From contig NZ_JARXVF010000004.1 in the NCBI RefSeq assembly GCF_029892515.1, positions 186,001 to 250,000 on the forward strand: a DNA stretch of 64,000 bases. Reading direction: 5' to 3'. The notes below the pieces were generated by a model. It did no database searches. It saw nothing but the letters and a program-made list of their open reading frames with translations, and had not been told where the DNA came from. The stretch is from Pseudaminobacter soli (ex Li et al. 2025) (GTDB lineage: Bacteria; Pseudomonadota; Alphaproteobacteria; Rhizobiales; Rhizobiaceae). Of this stretch, positions 41,901-49,010 are shown piece after piece; the first letter of the stretch is position 1, and the number at the start of each line of letters is the position of its first letter. Made by a program: the position numbers and the translations under genes.

Positions 41901-44226
41901 CGCCGCCGCCATCGCCGCCGAGCCCGACACTGGCGATGCCGCCGAGACCGACGGATATGCCGCCATTGCCGCCACCGCCGCCGATCGACTGGATAACGAC
42001 GCCTGCGGAACGATCCTGCCACGTCTCGACACTTCCATTCGACTTGGCGTCGACGACGCCGCCCTTGCCGGCAGCGCCGCCATTGCCGCCAATGCCGACC
42101 GATACGGCACCCGACACGGCAACCGAATAACCGCCATTGCCGCCACCACCGCCTACCGATTGAACGAGAATTCCCGTCGAATCCTTGCCGTGCGTCGTGA
42201 CGTTGGACGTCGTGCCGTCGAAGGTGACGGCATCGCCGAGGCCGCCACCAGCGCCCTTCCTGCCAATGGCAACCGCTACACCGAAGCTGCCGGTCACCGC
42301 GCCGCCGCCATTGCCGCCGCCGCCGCCGATCGACTGGACGATAATGCCAACCGAGCGATCCTGGAGGGTCTCGACCGTGCCGCCGGTCGTCATGTTGACC
42401 GTGCCGCCCTTGCCGCCGGCACCGCCGGTACCGCCGACGCCAACGGTCGCCGCCCCTGCGATAGCCACGGAGAAACCGCCATTGCCGCCGCCGCCGCCAA
42501 CCGACTGCGCCACTATGCCGGTCGATCCGGTGCCGTTGGTGGTCACTTTCGAATGGTCGACATTGTAGATGACATTGCCGCCATCGCCGCCGGCACCGCC
42601 CTTGCCGCCGACGCCAGCAGATACGACGCCGGAAACAGCGATGGCACTGCCGCCATTGCCGCCGCCGCCGCCGACCGATTGCGCCAGGATGCCTATGGCT
42701 TGGACCCCGGTCGTCGATACAATTGGGCCGCTGCCCACCTGATGCACGTTGACCATACCGCCATTGCTGGCCGAGCCACCGGAGCCACCGACGCCGACGG
42801 CCACGACATCGCCGACGCCGAACGCGAAACCGCCATTGCCGCCGCCGCCCCCGATCGACTGGATGACGACGCCGTGCGCGCCGTCGCCGCTGCCGTCGGC
42901 GCCGGTCGTGATCTGGCCGCCGATATGTCCGAAAACGTCGCCGCCCCTGCCGCCGCCGCCGCCGGCCCCGCCCAAGGCAATCGACCCGACCGCGCCGCCG
43001 CCATCACCGCCGCCGCCGCCGACCGATTCGACCAGCATGCCGATGGCGCCTACGCCGCTGGTAGTGATCGTGCCGGTGTTGACGCCGGTAGCTTTGCCGC
43101 CATCGTTGCCGTCGGCGCCGGAACCGCCACCGCTGAAGATACCGAACGAGCCGCCACCGTCACCACCGCCGCCGCCGACAGACTGCACGACCATGCCGCT
43201 GGCAAAATCTCCTGTCGTTGAAATGCTGCCGGCATTCTCGCCATATACTTCGCCGCCGCGCGTAGCAGGTCCGCCATTGCCACCGCCGGCGCTTAGCCCG
43301 AACGCATCCGCGCCGTCACCTGCTACCCCGCCAGCGGCCCTGATCAGCATACCTTTCGAGAAGTCGCCTCCAGTCTGGATGCTTCCACGGTTGATACCGC
43401 TGGCGTAACCGCCTTGGCCACCGCCACCGCCAGCGCCGCCTTGACCATGGCCGGGGCCAAGGTCAAGGTCGAAGCCACCGTCGCCACCATTGCCTCCGTC
43501 TGCGGTTATCTGCATGCCGTTGGCTTTGTTGCCAATCGTTACGATGGAGATACCGGCCTCGTTGGTTCCCGTCGCCGAGCCCCCATCGCCACCACGTCCG
43601 CCATGTCCGCCGCTGGGAGCGAGACCGACTTTAAGGGCAAAGCCTGCGTCGCCGCCCTTTCCCCCGTTTGCACCAACCTCAAAGGCGTTGGCATTGGTCG
43701 TCTTCAGGGAACCGGCGTTGGTGACGTCGACTGTGCCGCCGCTGCCACCGTCGCCGCCATTGCCGCCGCTCAACCTGACCGGAGGAAGGCATAGACAAAC
43801 TTCAATGGCGGAACCGCCCTTGCCGCCGGGTCCGCCATTGGCCTTGCCCAATACCGCCGGTTGGCCGACGGTGGTTCTGGGATCGTGGTTCGTGGCGACT
43901 GCAGAGGCGACAGGTGAATGACCAGGCCCAGCATCCGAGTTGCCGATGACATCGGCGCCATCATCTCCTGGGCCGCCATCACTGCCGATTACCAGTTGCT
44001 GGGCATGGAGCGCGCCAGGCCAGAAGGCGACCAGGCCACTTAAGGCGCTCGCACAGAGAAGAAGGCTCAACCGCCCCGCAACAAGGCGCGAGTTTGGTTT
44101 GGAGTGTTTCGGTCGTTCGGCGTGCGGCGCGTGAGCCAAGTAGCCTTCGCGGGCGGGACAGCGCGCAACGCGGCGGTAGTCGAGGAGGGTCCCGATTTCG
44201 TCATTGCCCGCTCCGGCTCGCTTCAT
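35938..44226 (-). CDS. Giant autotransporter with about 28 QSxGGGGGxGG repeats
   Basis: About 2762 residues from ATG 44226; the frame is open 67 codons further. A long N-terminus precedes the signal (RLSLLLCASALSGLVAFWPGALHAQQ). The passenger is an array of about 28 repeats of roughly 65-75 residues, each with AQSIGGGGGNGG or close variant, alternating with VTNSGxIxTxG beta-strands, a beta-helix pattern. The C-terminal barrel (about the last 290 residues, WSLGATLGRTEFDSDIHFNQ ... NTVSAALKVSF) ends in Phe. The type V secretion route and a surface, probably adhesive, role follow from the family. Strong Gly-codon bias (GGC) makes long false frames on the other strand. Downstream IalB gene is likely co-transcribed. 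The exact start is uncertain; a leader ORF overlaps it. Confidence 0.88.
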   Translation of the reverse strand: MKRAGAGNDEIGTLLDYRRVARCPAREGYLAHAPHAERPKHSKPNSRLVAGRLSLLLCASALSGLVAFWPGALHAQQLVIGSDGGPGDDGADVIGNSDAGPGHSPVASAVATNHDPRTTVGQPAVLGKANGGPGGKGGSAIEVCLCLPPVRLSGGNGGDGGSGGTVDVTNAGSLKTTNANAFEVGANGGKGGDAGFALKVGLAPSGGHGGRGGDGGSATGTNEAGISIVTIGNKANGMQITADGGNGGDGGFDLDLGPGHGQGGAGGGGGQGGYASGINRGSIQTGGDFSKGMLIRAAGGVAGDGADAFGLSAGGGNGGPATRGGEVYGENAGSISTTGDFASGMVVQSVGGGGGDGGGSFGIFSGGGSGADGNDGGKATGVNTGTITTSGVGAIGMLVESVGGGGGDGGGAVGSIALGGAGGGGGRGGDVFGHIGGQITTGADGSGDGAHGVVIQSIGGGGGNGGFAFGVGDVVAVGVGGSGGSASNGGMVNVHQVGSGPIVSTTGVQAIGILAQSVGGGGGNGGSAIAVSGVVSAGVGGKGGAGGDGGNVIYNVDHSKVTTNGTGSTGIVAQSVGGGGGNGGFSVAIAGAATVGVGGTGGAGGKGGTVNMTTGGTVETLQDRSVGIIVQSIGGGGGNGGGAVTGSFGVAVAIGRKGAGGGLGDAVTFDGTTSNVTTHGKDSTGILVQSVGGGGGNGGYSVAVSGAVSVGIGGNGGAAGKGGVVDAKSNGSVETWQDRSAGVVIQSIGGGGGNGGISVGLGGIASVGLGGDGGGGGEGDSVTYRTDNSTITTHGADSAGILVQSVGGGGGNGGFELGLASVASLGIGGKGGTGADGGVVKATVTAGTIRTYQDRSSGLIAQSIGGGGGNGGATISASTALNIAVGGKGSGGGNSKTVDVTNGANITTGGDDVNVGVQSHAILAQSIGGGGGSGGFALAVGGPSLAVGGDGNAGGTSEKVTVTNSGTLWTGGNMSVGLLAQSIGGSGGDGGFAGAGGLFTAVGVGGNGGAGGSGGEVSVTNNANITTKGSLAHGILAQSVGGGGGNGGSAGALSAGVFVGVSVAVGGAGGAGRDAKGVEVTHHGDISVSGEGSKGIIAQSVGGGGGNGGKAYAGAFSVGLYGSAGVAVTVGGSGGDGGSGRSVTLKADGNITAETDAAQSGGILAQSIGGGGGNGGRALSMAGAVSTDVAVNLGVALGGNGGNGGQGGTVKVETGLNGGGSIVTSGFQSIGIMAQSIGGGGGNGGDTLGGAGGFGNDVTVSATVNIGGQGGGCIYVQDKPDICNSAGDVHVTNAMSVTTGGDSSSAIVAQSIGGGGGNGGTSAGGTASLGGGSGVNIAANFAMGGGGGAGAFGSTVDVINSGNLMTTGAFSSGIVAQSIGGGGGIGGSSTAKSYNVGGTSQTSVSVEMGLSGHGGTGGYASKVTVDNSGIISTQGFGSNGIMAMSVGGGGGAAGAASASDETIGGGDSNGGSGGGSGKTSVSIGFALASAGGTAGDGGAVSVTNRSIITTNGGFSYGISASSIGGGGGVGGSATAGAQATYAIGGAIAGKGGSAGNGELVEVTNEASGQIWTKQENSIGIFAQSVGGGGGVGGAGKSTGSGDATKVDVKFSMGGAGAGGGNGGEVHVTNSGLIQTDMANSHGIMAQSIGGSGGVGAAAGSSAAEAKVTIGASLGGEGGSGGNGQLVHVINNASGTILTNGDNSYGIFAQSIGGGGGAAGAGSTKTGAAKEVAVNLSIGGIGGNASSGGDVTVDNHGQITTYGYLSHGIFAQSVGGGGGASGAAANATEGDSQIGGKVLAVGVSLPAGEGANGGHVIVNNDGVIETTKAGAIGIFAQSIGGGGGYGGTVSTNGASDNAFALQIGGFGGNGGDGGKVDVTVSGAIVTHGARAHGVVAQSIGGGGGYGGDANGKTSNALAIGGVGADGGNGGDVSVIRTGTITTNGVDSIAIIAQSIGGGGGFGGAGFGRFGADDDGGGPNAVGFNSPGGSKGDGGKITIIQSGAIETNGDRSHGIVAQAVGGGGGAGGNSSLDLNQSAAGSQGGIGDAAAAEASTDSQVWVKGASSYAMFGQSATGQGNSDLVHLTAGGSLFAQGADSVAAYGESTARGTKGNITIDLKGQYTIGGANTGVAVMLVGGATNTVNNNSLLYATGANPTFSVMQSSFAAFNASLADPGPFVPKDAILQSLLGQFSPLSITGTSGDDTINNEKSAIGLGRVIGNIDLGGGTNAFNNFENSSMVGLKSINLGGGLFKNAGLMTNQGIGVVATVDITGDYTQASTGDFVTDIDLNNQITDKLVLTGAGSFDGTAPLNFLSIDKLFTHYTLATGASMTDSYLTPKTLHPAVGFNFLTRVDNGKDLVIYADNPTFLQLAQNPGSGTTDPGVYQMAKYLDNVEASSSPNNSMARLINMLRFSQTEAELGAALTRLTPHYAVHTFDMINRSADIMLESARECTRVPVYANSDGRCVWASISPQAEYKRDTGAGTTDRDDVLKTMSLGGIGEVDQNWSLGATLGRTEFDSDIHFNQDLLSATTGESWQLYALAKYEDKNYFVDFALGGGTGSFEGRRDTHVDQVGYIPGETLEGVYLPELLLDGIGNNVSYTQKTAQFGGSARLGFTQQMGAFYLQPTLQLDARWLRVSGSETGSVAAFTFDGSSNTYYSATPLIEIGTDIALSDIDSLRIYGKAGAEFSNKEWEIQGQFTAAQNLPGRPALHLTEAVDSPLYRVGAGLELNGVNGVRLSVRYNGSFGGTVKQNTVSAALKVSF

Positions 44227-44285
44227 GCGCAGGCCATGCCCGAGACCAGAGGGAGAACGGTTGTCGTGAGAAGCAGCGACTTCAT
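44223..44285 (-). CDS. 20-codon signal-peptide-like leader ORF overlapping the autotransporter start
   Basis: ATG 44285, with AAAGGG 5 bases upstream, encodes MKSLLLTTTVLPLV followed by SGMACA and a TGA at 44223-44225. That TGA overlaps the ATG at 44226 (ATGA). It reads like a complete signal peptide with a lipobox-like end and no mature protein. It could be a leader that couples translation of the giant autotransporter, or the ruined start of a lost secreted gene. Confidence 0.4.
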   Translation of the reverse strand: MKSLLLTTTVLPLVSGMACA

Positions 44286-44838
44286 TTGCGCCCTTTTGTT
44301 GCCTAATGACTTGATTGGCTGGAAAGGGCTCTGCGCGCTGACGCCATGCGCCAGTTTTAGAACAAATGAGCCCGTCGCAAGCTCTGTAGCTTGCGTCCAG
44401 GCTCAGGCCGGATGAACTGCCTCCCAAAGGAAAGGCTCACGTACATCTGAGCAGAATAAGCTCACTGCAAACTGTTCGAACTGTCAATGCCAACGAATGG
44501 CAGGCACCACATTCCACAGCTTTGGTGATACTGAATTGCAACAGAGGTCAGTGGGCGGACGCCAGCCACTTGCACCAATCGCGCGCGGTTCGCGGTTCGC
44601 TCAGACGGTTTCCCTGGAACGGTCCAGCAGGGACATTGGTGCACGGATCATTCAACGATTGGACTGTAAGCCCCTGAGACCGTAATCACTGTAATCCCAG
44701 ACCATGCCGCATTGCCGAAAGATGCTGATCGGCGCAACGAGGTCGCGGGGGATAAGCCGGCACGTTCATTTGTTTGAGGCTAAGGTGAAGCTACCACTTG
44801 CGCGGAAGATCGCGCCGCCGTCACGCGTGTCTGAAGAC
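44286..44838. other. Upstream region of the giant autotransporter, nothing else seen
   Basis: No further gene recognised. It should hold the promoter of the autotransporter operon; no clear motif was identified. Confidence 0.3.
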
Positions 44839-45069
44839 CTACCCCCTGATCGATATCATGACCAGACAGCCCATGACTACCGCAGTGGCAATTGTCGCGA
44901 GGATGGTGATTGTTTGAATAACCCCGATAGCGGCGCCGACTGCCACCACTGTAGCCAATGCTACAGCGGCTATGAACGCCAACACAGGCCTTTTTCGGAC
45001 GACTTTGATCATAAGGCTCGATCCCTTCTTCTTTCCCCACAATCTAACCGCTCGCTTTTGAAATGCCAT
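44839..45069 (-). CDS. Small two-segment membrane protein
   Basis: 76 residues from ATG 45069, with AGGGGCG 5 bases upstream. A basic N-terminus (FQKRAVRLWGKKKGSSLMIKVVRKR) is followed by two hydrophobic stretches (VLAFIAAVALATVVAVGAAI and ITILATIATAVVMGCLVMI). Family not recognised. A longer frame reaches further upstream without support. Confidence 0.45.
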   Translation of the reverse strand: MAFQKRAVRLWGKKKGSSLMIKVVRKRPVLAFIAAVALATVVAVGAAIGVIQTITILATIATAVVMGCLVMISIRG

Positions 45070-45093
45070 GTCACGCCCCTGCGACATGAGGAC

Positions 45094-45183
45094 TGGTTGC
45101 AGCGGCCGGACTTGAGCCGGCGGTCTCCTGGTATGAACCAGGCGGGATGATCGCTTCGCTACGCTGTTGCAACTCGTGGAACA
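45094..45183 (-). tRNA. tRNA-Met(CAT)-like pseudogene or tRNA 3' remnant
   Basis: Read on the minus strand, CCTGG-TTCATA-CCAGG looks like an anticodon arm with a CAT anticodon but its loop has six bases, one short. The T-arm is GCCGG-CTCAAGT-CCGGC and the 3' end reads GCTGCAACCA with an encoded CCA. The 5' acceptor strand (GTTGCAAC) pairs only partly and no good D-arm forms. It is a degenerate tRNA, not a working one. tRNA 3' ends are common integration sites, so this may be an attachment-site remnant. Confidence 0.4.
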
Positions 45184-45349
45184 GTGACGCGTTGATCCGA
45201 TAGCTGCGGGCGTGTCAATCGGGCCCGACGGTACGGTGAACAGGAAAGTCTTTTTCCCGGTTTCTCTTCCTGGCCGACGAAATGGCAGACGAGCACCTAT
45301 CCCGTCCGGCTCGCAGCGCCTTGCGCTCATTTGGGCGGAGCATGCAGCC

Positions 45350-45568
45350 ATGTGGTTCGGCGCCTTACTGGTCCTATGCGGCGTTGTGGTTCTGGCGTGG
45401 TCGATGATCAACCGAGGCCGACTAAGCGAAAGTCACACTGATCCTGTGGCGGGTCAAACGTTAGAGCCTCCTCACCGCAGACTGCGTTTCCTAGGCCGTG
45501 TTCAAAACTGGATTGGCTTTCTGCTAATCCTGATCGGCGCGATTGTGCTCCTTGCAGGAGCGTTCTGA
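45350..45568 (+). CDS. Small two-segment membrane protein
   Basis: 72 residues from ATG 45350 (MWFGALLVLCGVVVLAWSMI ... VQNWIGFLLILIGAIVLLAGAF): two membrane segments around a basic, Pro-rich loop (EPPHRRLRFLGR). The frame is open from 45212. Unrecognised family; the start has only a weak ribosome site (GGCGGAG). Confidence 0.45.
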   Translation: MWFGALLVLCGVVVLAWSMINRGRLSESHTDPVAGQTLEPPHRRLRFLGRVQNWIGFLLILIGAIVLLAGAF

Positions 45569-45785
45569 CTCCCATCGGAGGGAAATGAAACGGAGAGGCG
45601 ATGCCGAGAACAAACTCCAGCCACTTGGAACCGTTTTGAACCTAGCGTCCTCTTTCGGAACCATAGTTAACGCATGGAGTTGCCCCCCAGAAACACCCAA
45701 GAACCAATTGGCGAGAGTAGAAGATCCATGCCACGGGGAGACAAGCCCAAATACACCCGACAAGCAGGAGCGTCAGTCCTCTGTG

Positions 45786-45857
45786 GATGGCTCCCGCTCC
45801 CGGCATCTGAGTGCCACAGTGGGTATGCTGTCAGGCAACCCGAGCAAAGGAGCCATC
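45786..45857 (+). mobile_element. Solo IS110 left-end segment
   Basis: Bounded by GATGGCTCC (45786-45794) and GGAGCCATC (45849-45857), it contains CCGCTCCCGGCAT...GTGCCACAG...TCAGGCAACCCGAGCAAA. The same segment, in reverse and lacking 11 bases (TGGGTATGCTG), stands next to the IS110 transposase start at 51815-51875. Here no transposase follows. In IS110-group elements this end carries the noncoding bridge-RNA region (family knowledge). Confidence 0.55.
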
Positions 45858-45865
45858 CACCTCAT

Positions 45866-45928
45866 CCGCTTTCGGAACACATTTGGCTGAAGTGGACATT
45901 CCGCAGACGACCCATCTCGGACGTAACC
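45866..45928. repeat. Dispersed repeat, copy B (pair with 4344-4405)
   Basis: CGGAACACATTTGGCTGAAG ... CCCATCTCGGACGTAACC, nearly the same as 4344-4405. Confidence 0.6.
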
Positions 45929-45969
45929 AACCCGTTCTATCTGTCGGTCATCATGGGTGGCTTCCGCTG

Positions 45970-46233
45970 CTACGAGGTTTCGCCAGAGACGGCTCGTGAG
46001 CAATCAGGTTTCCAGTCGCTGTACAGGAACGAGACGCTGACACCATGTTCGATGGCGGCGGTCTCGATCATCTCCTCCAGCTCCCGGTCAGAGGCCGCGC
46101 AGGCGGGCGACAGCGTGCGGATGGCACGGATTGCCAAGTGGGTGGAGAGGCATTTGGCTTTGCTCCTGGACAGGACGTAAGCTTGGACCAGTTCGTGTGT
46201 TGACCGCTCGGAAATGGAACCGCAAAACGTCAT
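45970..46233 (-). CDS. Small protein of unknown function
   Basis: 87 residues from ATG 46233, supported by GGAGG with 6-base spacing. Sequence is soluble and mixed: ELVQAYVLSRSKAKCLSTHL, AIRAIRTLSPACAASDRELEEMIETAAIEHG. The look is that of a compact helical protein; I do not recognise the family. The last ~15 codons run into the dispersed repeat neighbourhood, so the C-terminus may be altered. Confidence 0.5.
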   Translation of the reverse strand: MTFCGSISERSTHELVQAYVLSRSKAKCLSTHLAIRAIRTLSPACAASDRELEEMIETAAIEHGVSVSFLYSDWKPDCSRAVSGETS

Positions 46234-46489
46234 TGACTGCCTCCATTTTCATTGAGCGATGCCGAAAGCAATACGCCAAGTGTGGCAAGGGACGGCGTTG
46301 CTGTCGTTTCACCGTCCGATTGGTTCGATATAGAACGTTGTTTTTCCGCGTGGGCAGGTGTCGGATCAGTCGCCGATATTCGGCCGCGGGCACGTCGTAG
46401 CTACTGTTCGTCCGTGTGATCAGGCCTTCACGATTGCGAATGATGATCTCGCCACGTCTGGCGCCTCCCCATCCAGGATGTGAGCGGGC

Positions 46490-47026
46490 TCAGAGTTGTG
46501 CGACGCGGCAACGCTCTGCTGCACCACGCGCAATCTGAACCGAGCTCTCCGAAAGTCGGAGGGTGTTCTGGATCACAGACTCGATCGATTGCCGCATGAT
46601 GTCGCTCTGCACCGAGCCGAGTTCGGTCAGCGTGCGGCATCGCAGCAGGCGCTCGGTGTTTTCGACATTGCGTAGAACGGCCGAGCAAAACGAGTCCGTC
46701 CAGATATGGGCAAGATCATGCCCGCCATCCACGAGCACCGTGTTGCACTGCATGATTGCATCGAGGTTGCGCGTCGTACTGTTCGCAACACCCTGTGCCT
46801 GCTCGCCCTCACCGGCAAGGCCGAATATGGTCGCGAGCTGCTCCATCGAGCGCTGGACCGCTTGAGTGGAAAGCTGAATGATTTCAGCTCCGGCTTCGAT
46901 GCCTTGCTTACTGGCCGCCGCGGCCTCTTCCGCCGTGGACCGAACCCCCTCGGCAGCGGCCTTGTCGCGCTGCGACGCTTTCGCGCGAAGGGAGAGTTTT
47001 ATCGCTGTTCCTTCGTCAGTGCTCAT
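46490..47026 (-). CDS. Phasin-family polyhydroxyalkanoate granule protein
   Basis: 178 residues from ATG 47026 (AGGAG 6 bases upstream); the frame is open further but without homology. Amphipathic helical sequence: AAAASKQGIEAGAEIIQLST, QAVQRSMEQLATIFGLAGEG, then MQCNTVLVDGGHDLAHIWTD and QSDIMRQSIESVIQNTLRLSES, as in the phasin_2 family. Phasins coat PHB granules in rhizobia and also act in stress survival. Not linked to PHA synthesis genes in this window. Confidence 0.8.
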   Translation of the reverse strand: MSTDEGTAIKLSLRAKASQRDKAAAEGVRSTAEEAAAASKQGIEAGAEIIQLSTQAVQRSMEQLATIFGLAGEGEQAQGVANSTTRNLDAIMQCNTVLVDGGHDLAHIWTDSFCSAVLRNVENTERLLRCRTLTELGSVQSDIMRQSIESVIQNTLRLSESSVQIARGAAERCRVAQL

Positions 47027-47637
47027 TGATTTCTCCTGTGGGATAACAGAGATGCCAACCGCCGGAGGCGGTGTTGCTGGCGCTGTCGCTGCGAGGCGGC
47101 ATGTCATCGCCGATAATGATCGTAGGTAGTCGGATGCGGGGATGCCATCGCTGCGTCGCAATGGTCGATAGAGCCGCGATATATAGCGCGCAACGATATC
47201 GGCAAGGTCTCTCGCTGAGCGAGCTCTCGATGCCGCAGATGAGATGCATACCAATTATGGATGCTTCACAAACAGTGCATGGGATACGACTTCTTACATC
47301 GGATCGTGGATTACAGACGCCTTCGATACTACTTGTTTCACCTGCATCTCTACAATGGCGCGGTTTCTCATTCGGCATTGCGCGGCCGCGAGAGCGTAGG
47401 GCATGCCGGAGCGGCAGCAGAACCGTTGATGGCCAATGGCCTTGACTGCGGTGGGCCCAGACGGCGTTGCTCTTCCCCGAGCGTCTGCCAAAAACAGCCC
47501 TGCCGACGCGGGGCACGAGATATGGCGAATGATGTTGCCCCCCAGATTGTATCCGGTTTTGAGTTCGTTTCCGGCGTTGGTGAAGTGCCCCCCGTATGAC
47601 GCGAATTTCTGGCCGCGATCGATCTGTGACAAGCTCC
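47027..47637. other. Intergenic region between phasin and ECF sigma factor
   Basis: About 600 bases without a supported gene; the open frames lack ribosome sites. It should contain the phasin promoter on the minus strand. Confidence 0.3.
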
Positions 47638-47667
47638 GGGAACTTTTTTGGTTGAGCTCCATCTAAT
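47638..47667 (+). promoter_or_regulatory. Predicted ECF promoter upstream of the sigma-factor gene
   Basis: GGGAAC at 47638-47643, a 16-base spacer, then CATCTAAT at 47660-47667, 20 bases before the sigma-factor ATG. The same layout occurs at 48391-48420. GGAAC is the usual ECF -35 type. Autoregulation is inferred. Confidence 0.55.
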
Positions 47668-47687
47668 GAAGCGTCGGGAGAAGGCTC

Positions 47688-48383
47688 ATGTCGGAAGCTG
47701 GAAGAGACGCGGTCAAGATCGTCGCCGCCGCCGATGATTTGGATTTGACGCGTCGGGCGCTTGCCCGCGATGGCCATGCATTTCGCATGATCATGCAGAA
47801 ATACAATCAAAGGCTCTACCGCATCGCCCGAGGTGTGTTTCCCAACAATAGCGACGCCGAGGACATTGTTCAGGAAGCATATGTCCGCGCCTTTGCAAAT
47901 CTGGAGAGCTTTCGCGGCGAGTCCACGCTCGCGACATGGCTTTCCCGTATCGTAATCAACGAGGCACTCGGACGCCTGCGCAAGAGACGGCGCGCCGCGG
48001 AGTTCGCAGAGTCCAGCGGTCGCGCGGTCGAGGCCAAAATCATCCAATTCCCTCTCAACACAGGCTTCGACGATCCGGAGCGGACGATGGCGCAACGGCA
48101 GATCCTGCAACTTGTCGAACGTGCGATCGACAATCTCCCCGATCTGTATCGGGCGGTCTTTGTCGCCCGGGTGATCGAGGGCCTGAGCATCGACGAGACG
48201 GCGGACTTGCTCAATGTACGACCCGAGACCGTCAAGACGCGGCTGCATCGCGCCCGCGCGCTCGTGCGCAAGGACTTGGACGCGCAGATCGGCCCCGTGC
48301 TGCTGGACGCGTTCCCGTTTGCTGGCCGACGCTGCGAACGCCTGACCGCGGCGGTGATGATGCGGCTCGGCTTCAAGCTTTGA
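47688..48383 (+). CDS. ECF-type RNA polymerase sigma factor
   Basis: 231 residues; ATG has GGGAG 9 bases upstream. Sigma region 2: YNQRLYRIARGVFPNNSDAE, DIVQEAYVRAFANLESFRGE, STLATWLSRIVINEALGRLR. Region 4: AIDNLPDLYRAVFVARVIEG, LSIDETADLLNVRPETVKTR, LHRARALVRKDL. A ~35-residue C-terminal tail (LLDAFPFAGRRCERLTAAVMM) follows. No anti-sigma gene adjoins it, so the control mechanism is unclear. Shared promoter motifs upstream of itself and of the DUF4142 gene suggest it drives both. Confidence 0.9.
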   Translation: MSEAGRDAVKIVAAADDLDLTRRALARDGHAFRMIMQKYNQRLYRIARGVFPNNSDAEDIVQEAYVRAFANLESFRGESTLATWLSRIVINEALGRLRKRRRAAEFAESSGRAVEAKIIQFPLNTGFDDPERTMAQRQILQLVERAIDNLPDLYRAVFVARVIEGLSIDETADLLNVRPETVKTRLHRARALVRKDLDAQIGPVLLDAFPFAGRRCERLTAAVMMRLGFKL

Positions 48384-48390
48384 CTTTTCC

Positions 48391-48420
48391 GGGAACGTTT
48401 TCCGCCACGCCGCATCCAAT
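48391..48420 (+). promoter_or_regulatory. Predicted ECF promoter upstream of the DUF4142 gene
   Basis: GGGAAC at 48391-48396, 16-base spacer, CATCCAAT at 48413-48420; 55 bases before the DUF4142 ATG. Same spacing and 7 of 8 matching bases in the -10 block compared with 47638-47667. Confidence 0.55.
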
Positions 48421-48475
48421 GGCCGTCAACTGAATCTTACCGGTGCCGTTCCGCGCCCGGGTGAAGGAGGTCCTC

Positions 48476-49000
48476 ATGCTTACCCGTCCGATTGCGGCTT
48501 TGGCCGCGCTTTGTCTGCTCGGCGTCGCGCCTTTGGCCCAGGCCGCCGACAAGCCCAGCGATCCGCAGATCGCCCACATCGCCTATACCGCGGGCGTCAT
48601 TGACGTCGAGGCGGGCAAGCAGGCCATCGCGAAATCCAAGAACAAGGACGTCGTGGCTTTTGCGCAGGACATGGTGCGCGACCACGAAGCGGTGAACGTG
48701 CAGGCGCTTGACCTGCTCAAGAAGCTCAAGGTCACGCCCGAAGACAATGACACCAGTAGGGCGTTGATCCAGGCCGCCGCCGCAGAACGCGACAAGCTCG
48801 CCAAGCTGGACGGGGCGGCCTTTGACAGGGCCTATGTCGAAAACGAGGTGGCCTACCACAAGCAGGTCAATGGCGCGCTCGAAACCTTGCTGATTCCGTC
48901 GGCGAGCAACGCCGAACTCAAGAGCCTGCTCAAGACTGGGCTGAAGATATTCCAGGGTCACGAGCAGCATGCGGAGCACGTCGCCGCTGAGCTCAAGTGA
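48476..49000 (+). CDS. DUF4142 ferritin-like periplasmic protein
   Basis: 174 residues from ATG 48476 (GGAGG 5 bases upstream). Signal peptide LAALCLLGVAPLAQA. DUF4142 motifs: YTAGVIDVEAGKQAIAKSKN, KDVVAFAQDMVRDHEAVNVQ, and YHKQVNGALETLLIPSASN...FQGHEQHAEHV. The regular His/Glu spacing on four predicted helices resembles ferritin-like metal binding. The family is tied to stress responses in rhizobia; exact function unknown. Followed after 10 bases by the cupredoxin gene. Confidence 0.85.
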   Translation: MLTRPIAALAALCLLGVAPLAQAADKPSDPQIAHIAYTAGVIDVEAGKQAIAKSKNKDVVAFAQDMVRDHEAVNVQALDLLKKLKVTPEDNDTSRALIQAAAAERDKLAKLDGAAFDRAYVENEVAYHKQVNGALETLLIPSASNAELKSLLKTGLKIFQGHEQHAEHVAAELK

Positions 49001-49010
49001 GGTCTGGGCG

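Larger units (their letters stand above)
45569..45969. other. Mosaic of mobile-element fragments
   Basis: Contains the solo IS110 end (45786-45857) followed directly by the dispersed repeat copy B (45866-45928). No gene recognised in the remainder. Confidence 0.4.

Noticed and set aside
41815-43221. 468-codon plus-strand open frame
   Set aside because: Same explanation: shadow of the repeat array on the opposite strand.
45094-45183. Functional tRNA-Met
   Set aside because: The anticodon loop has six bases and the acceptor stem and D-arm do not form, so only a pseudogene is supported.
47638-47667. General-stress EcfG promoter
   Set aside because: The -35 GGAAC fits but no CGTT -10 is found at the right distance; the repeated CATCYAAT suggests a different ECF specificity.
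47016-48419. 467-codon minus-strand frame
   Set aside because: Overlaps the ECF sigma factor antisense and has no recognisable domain.
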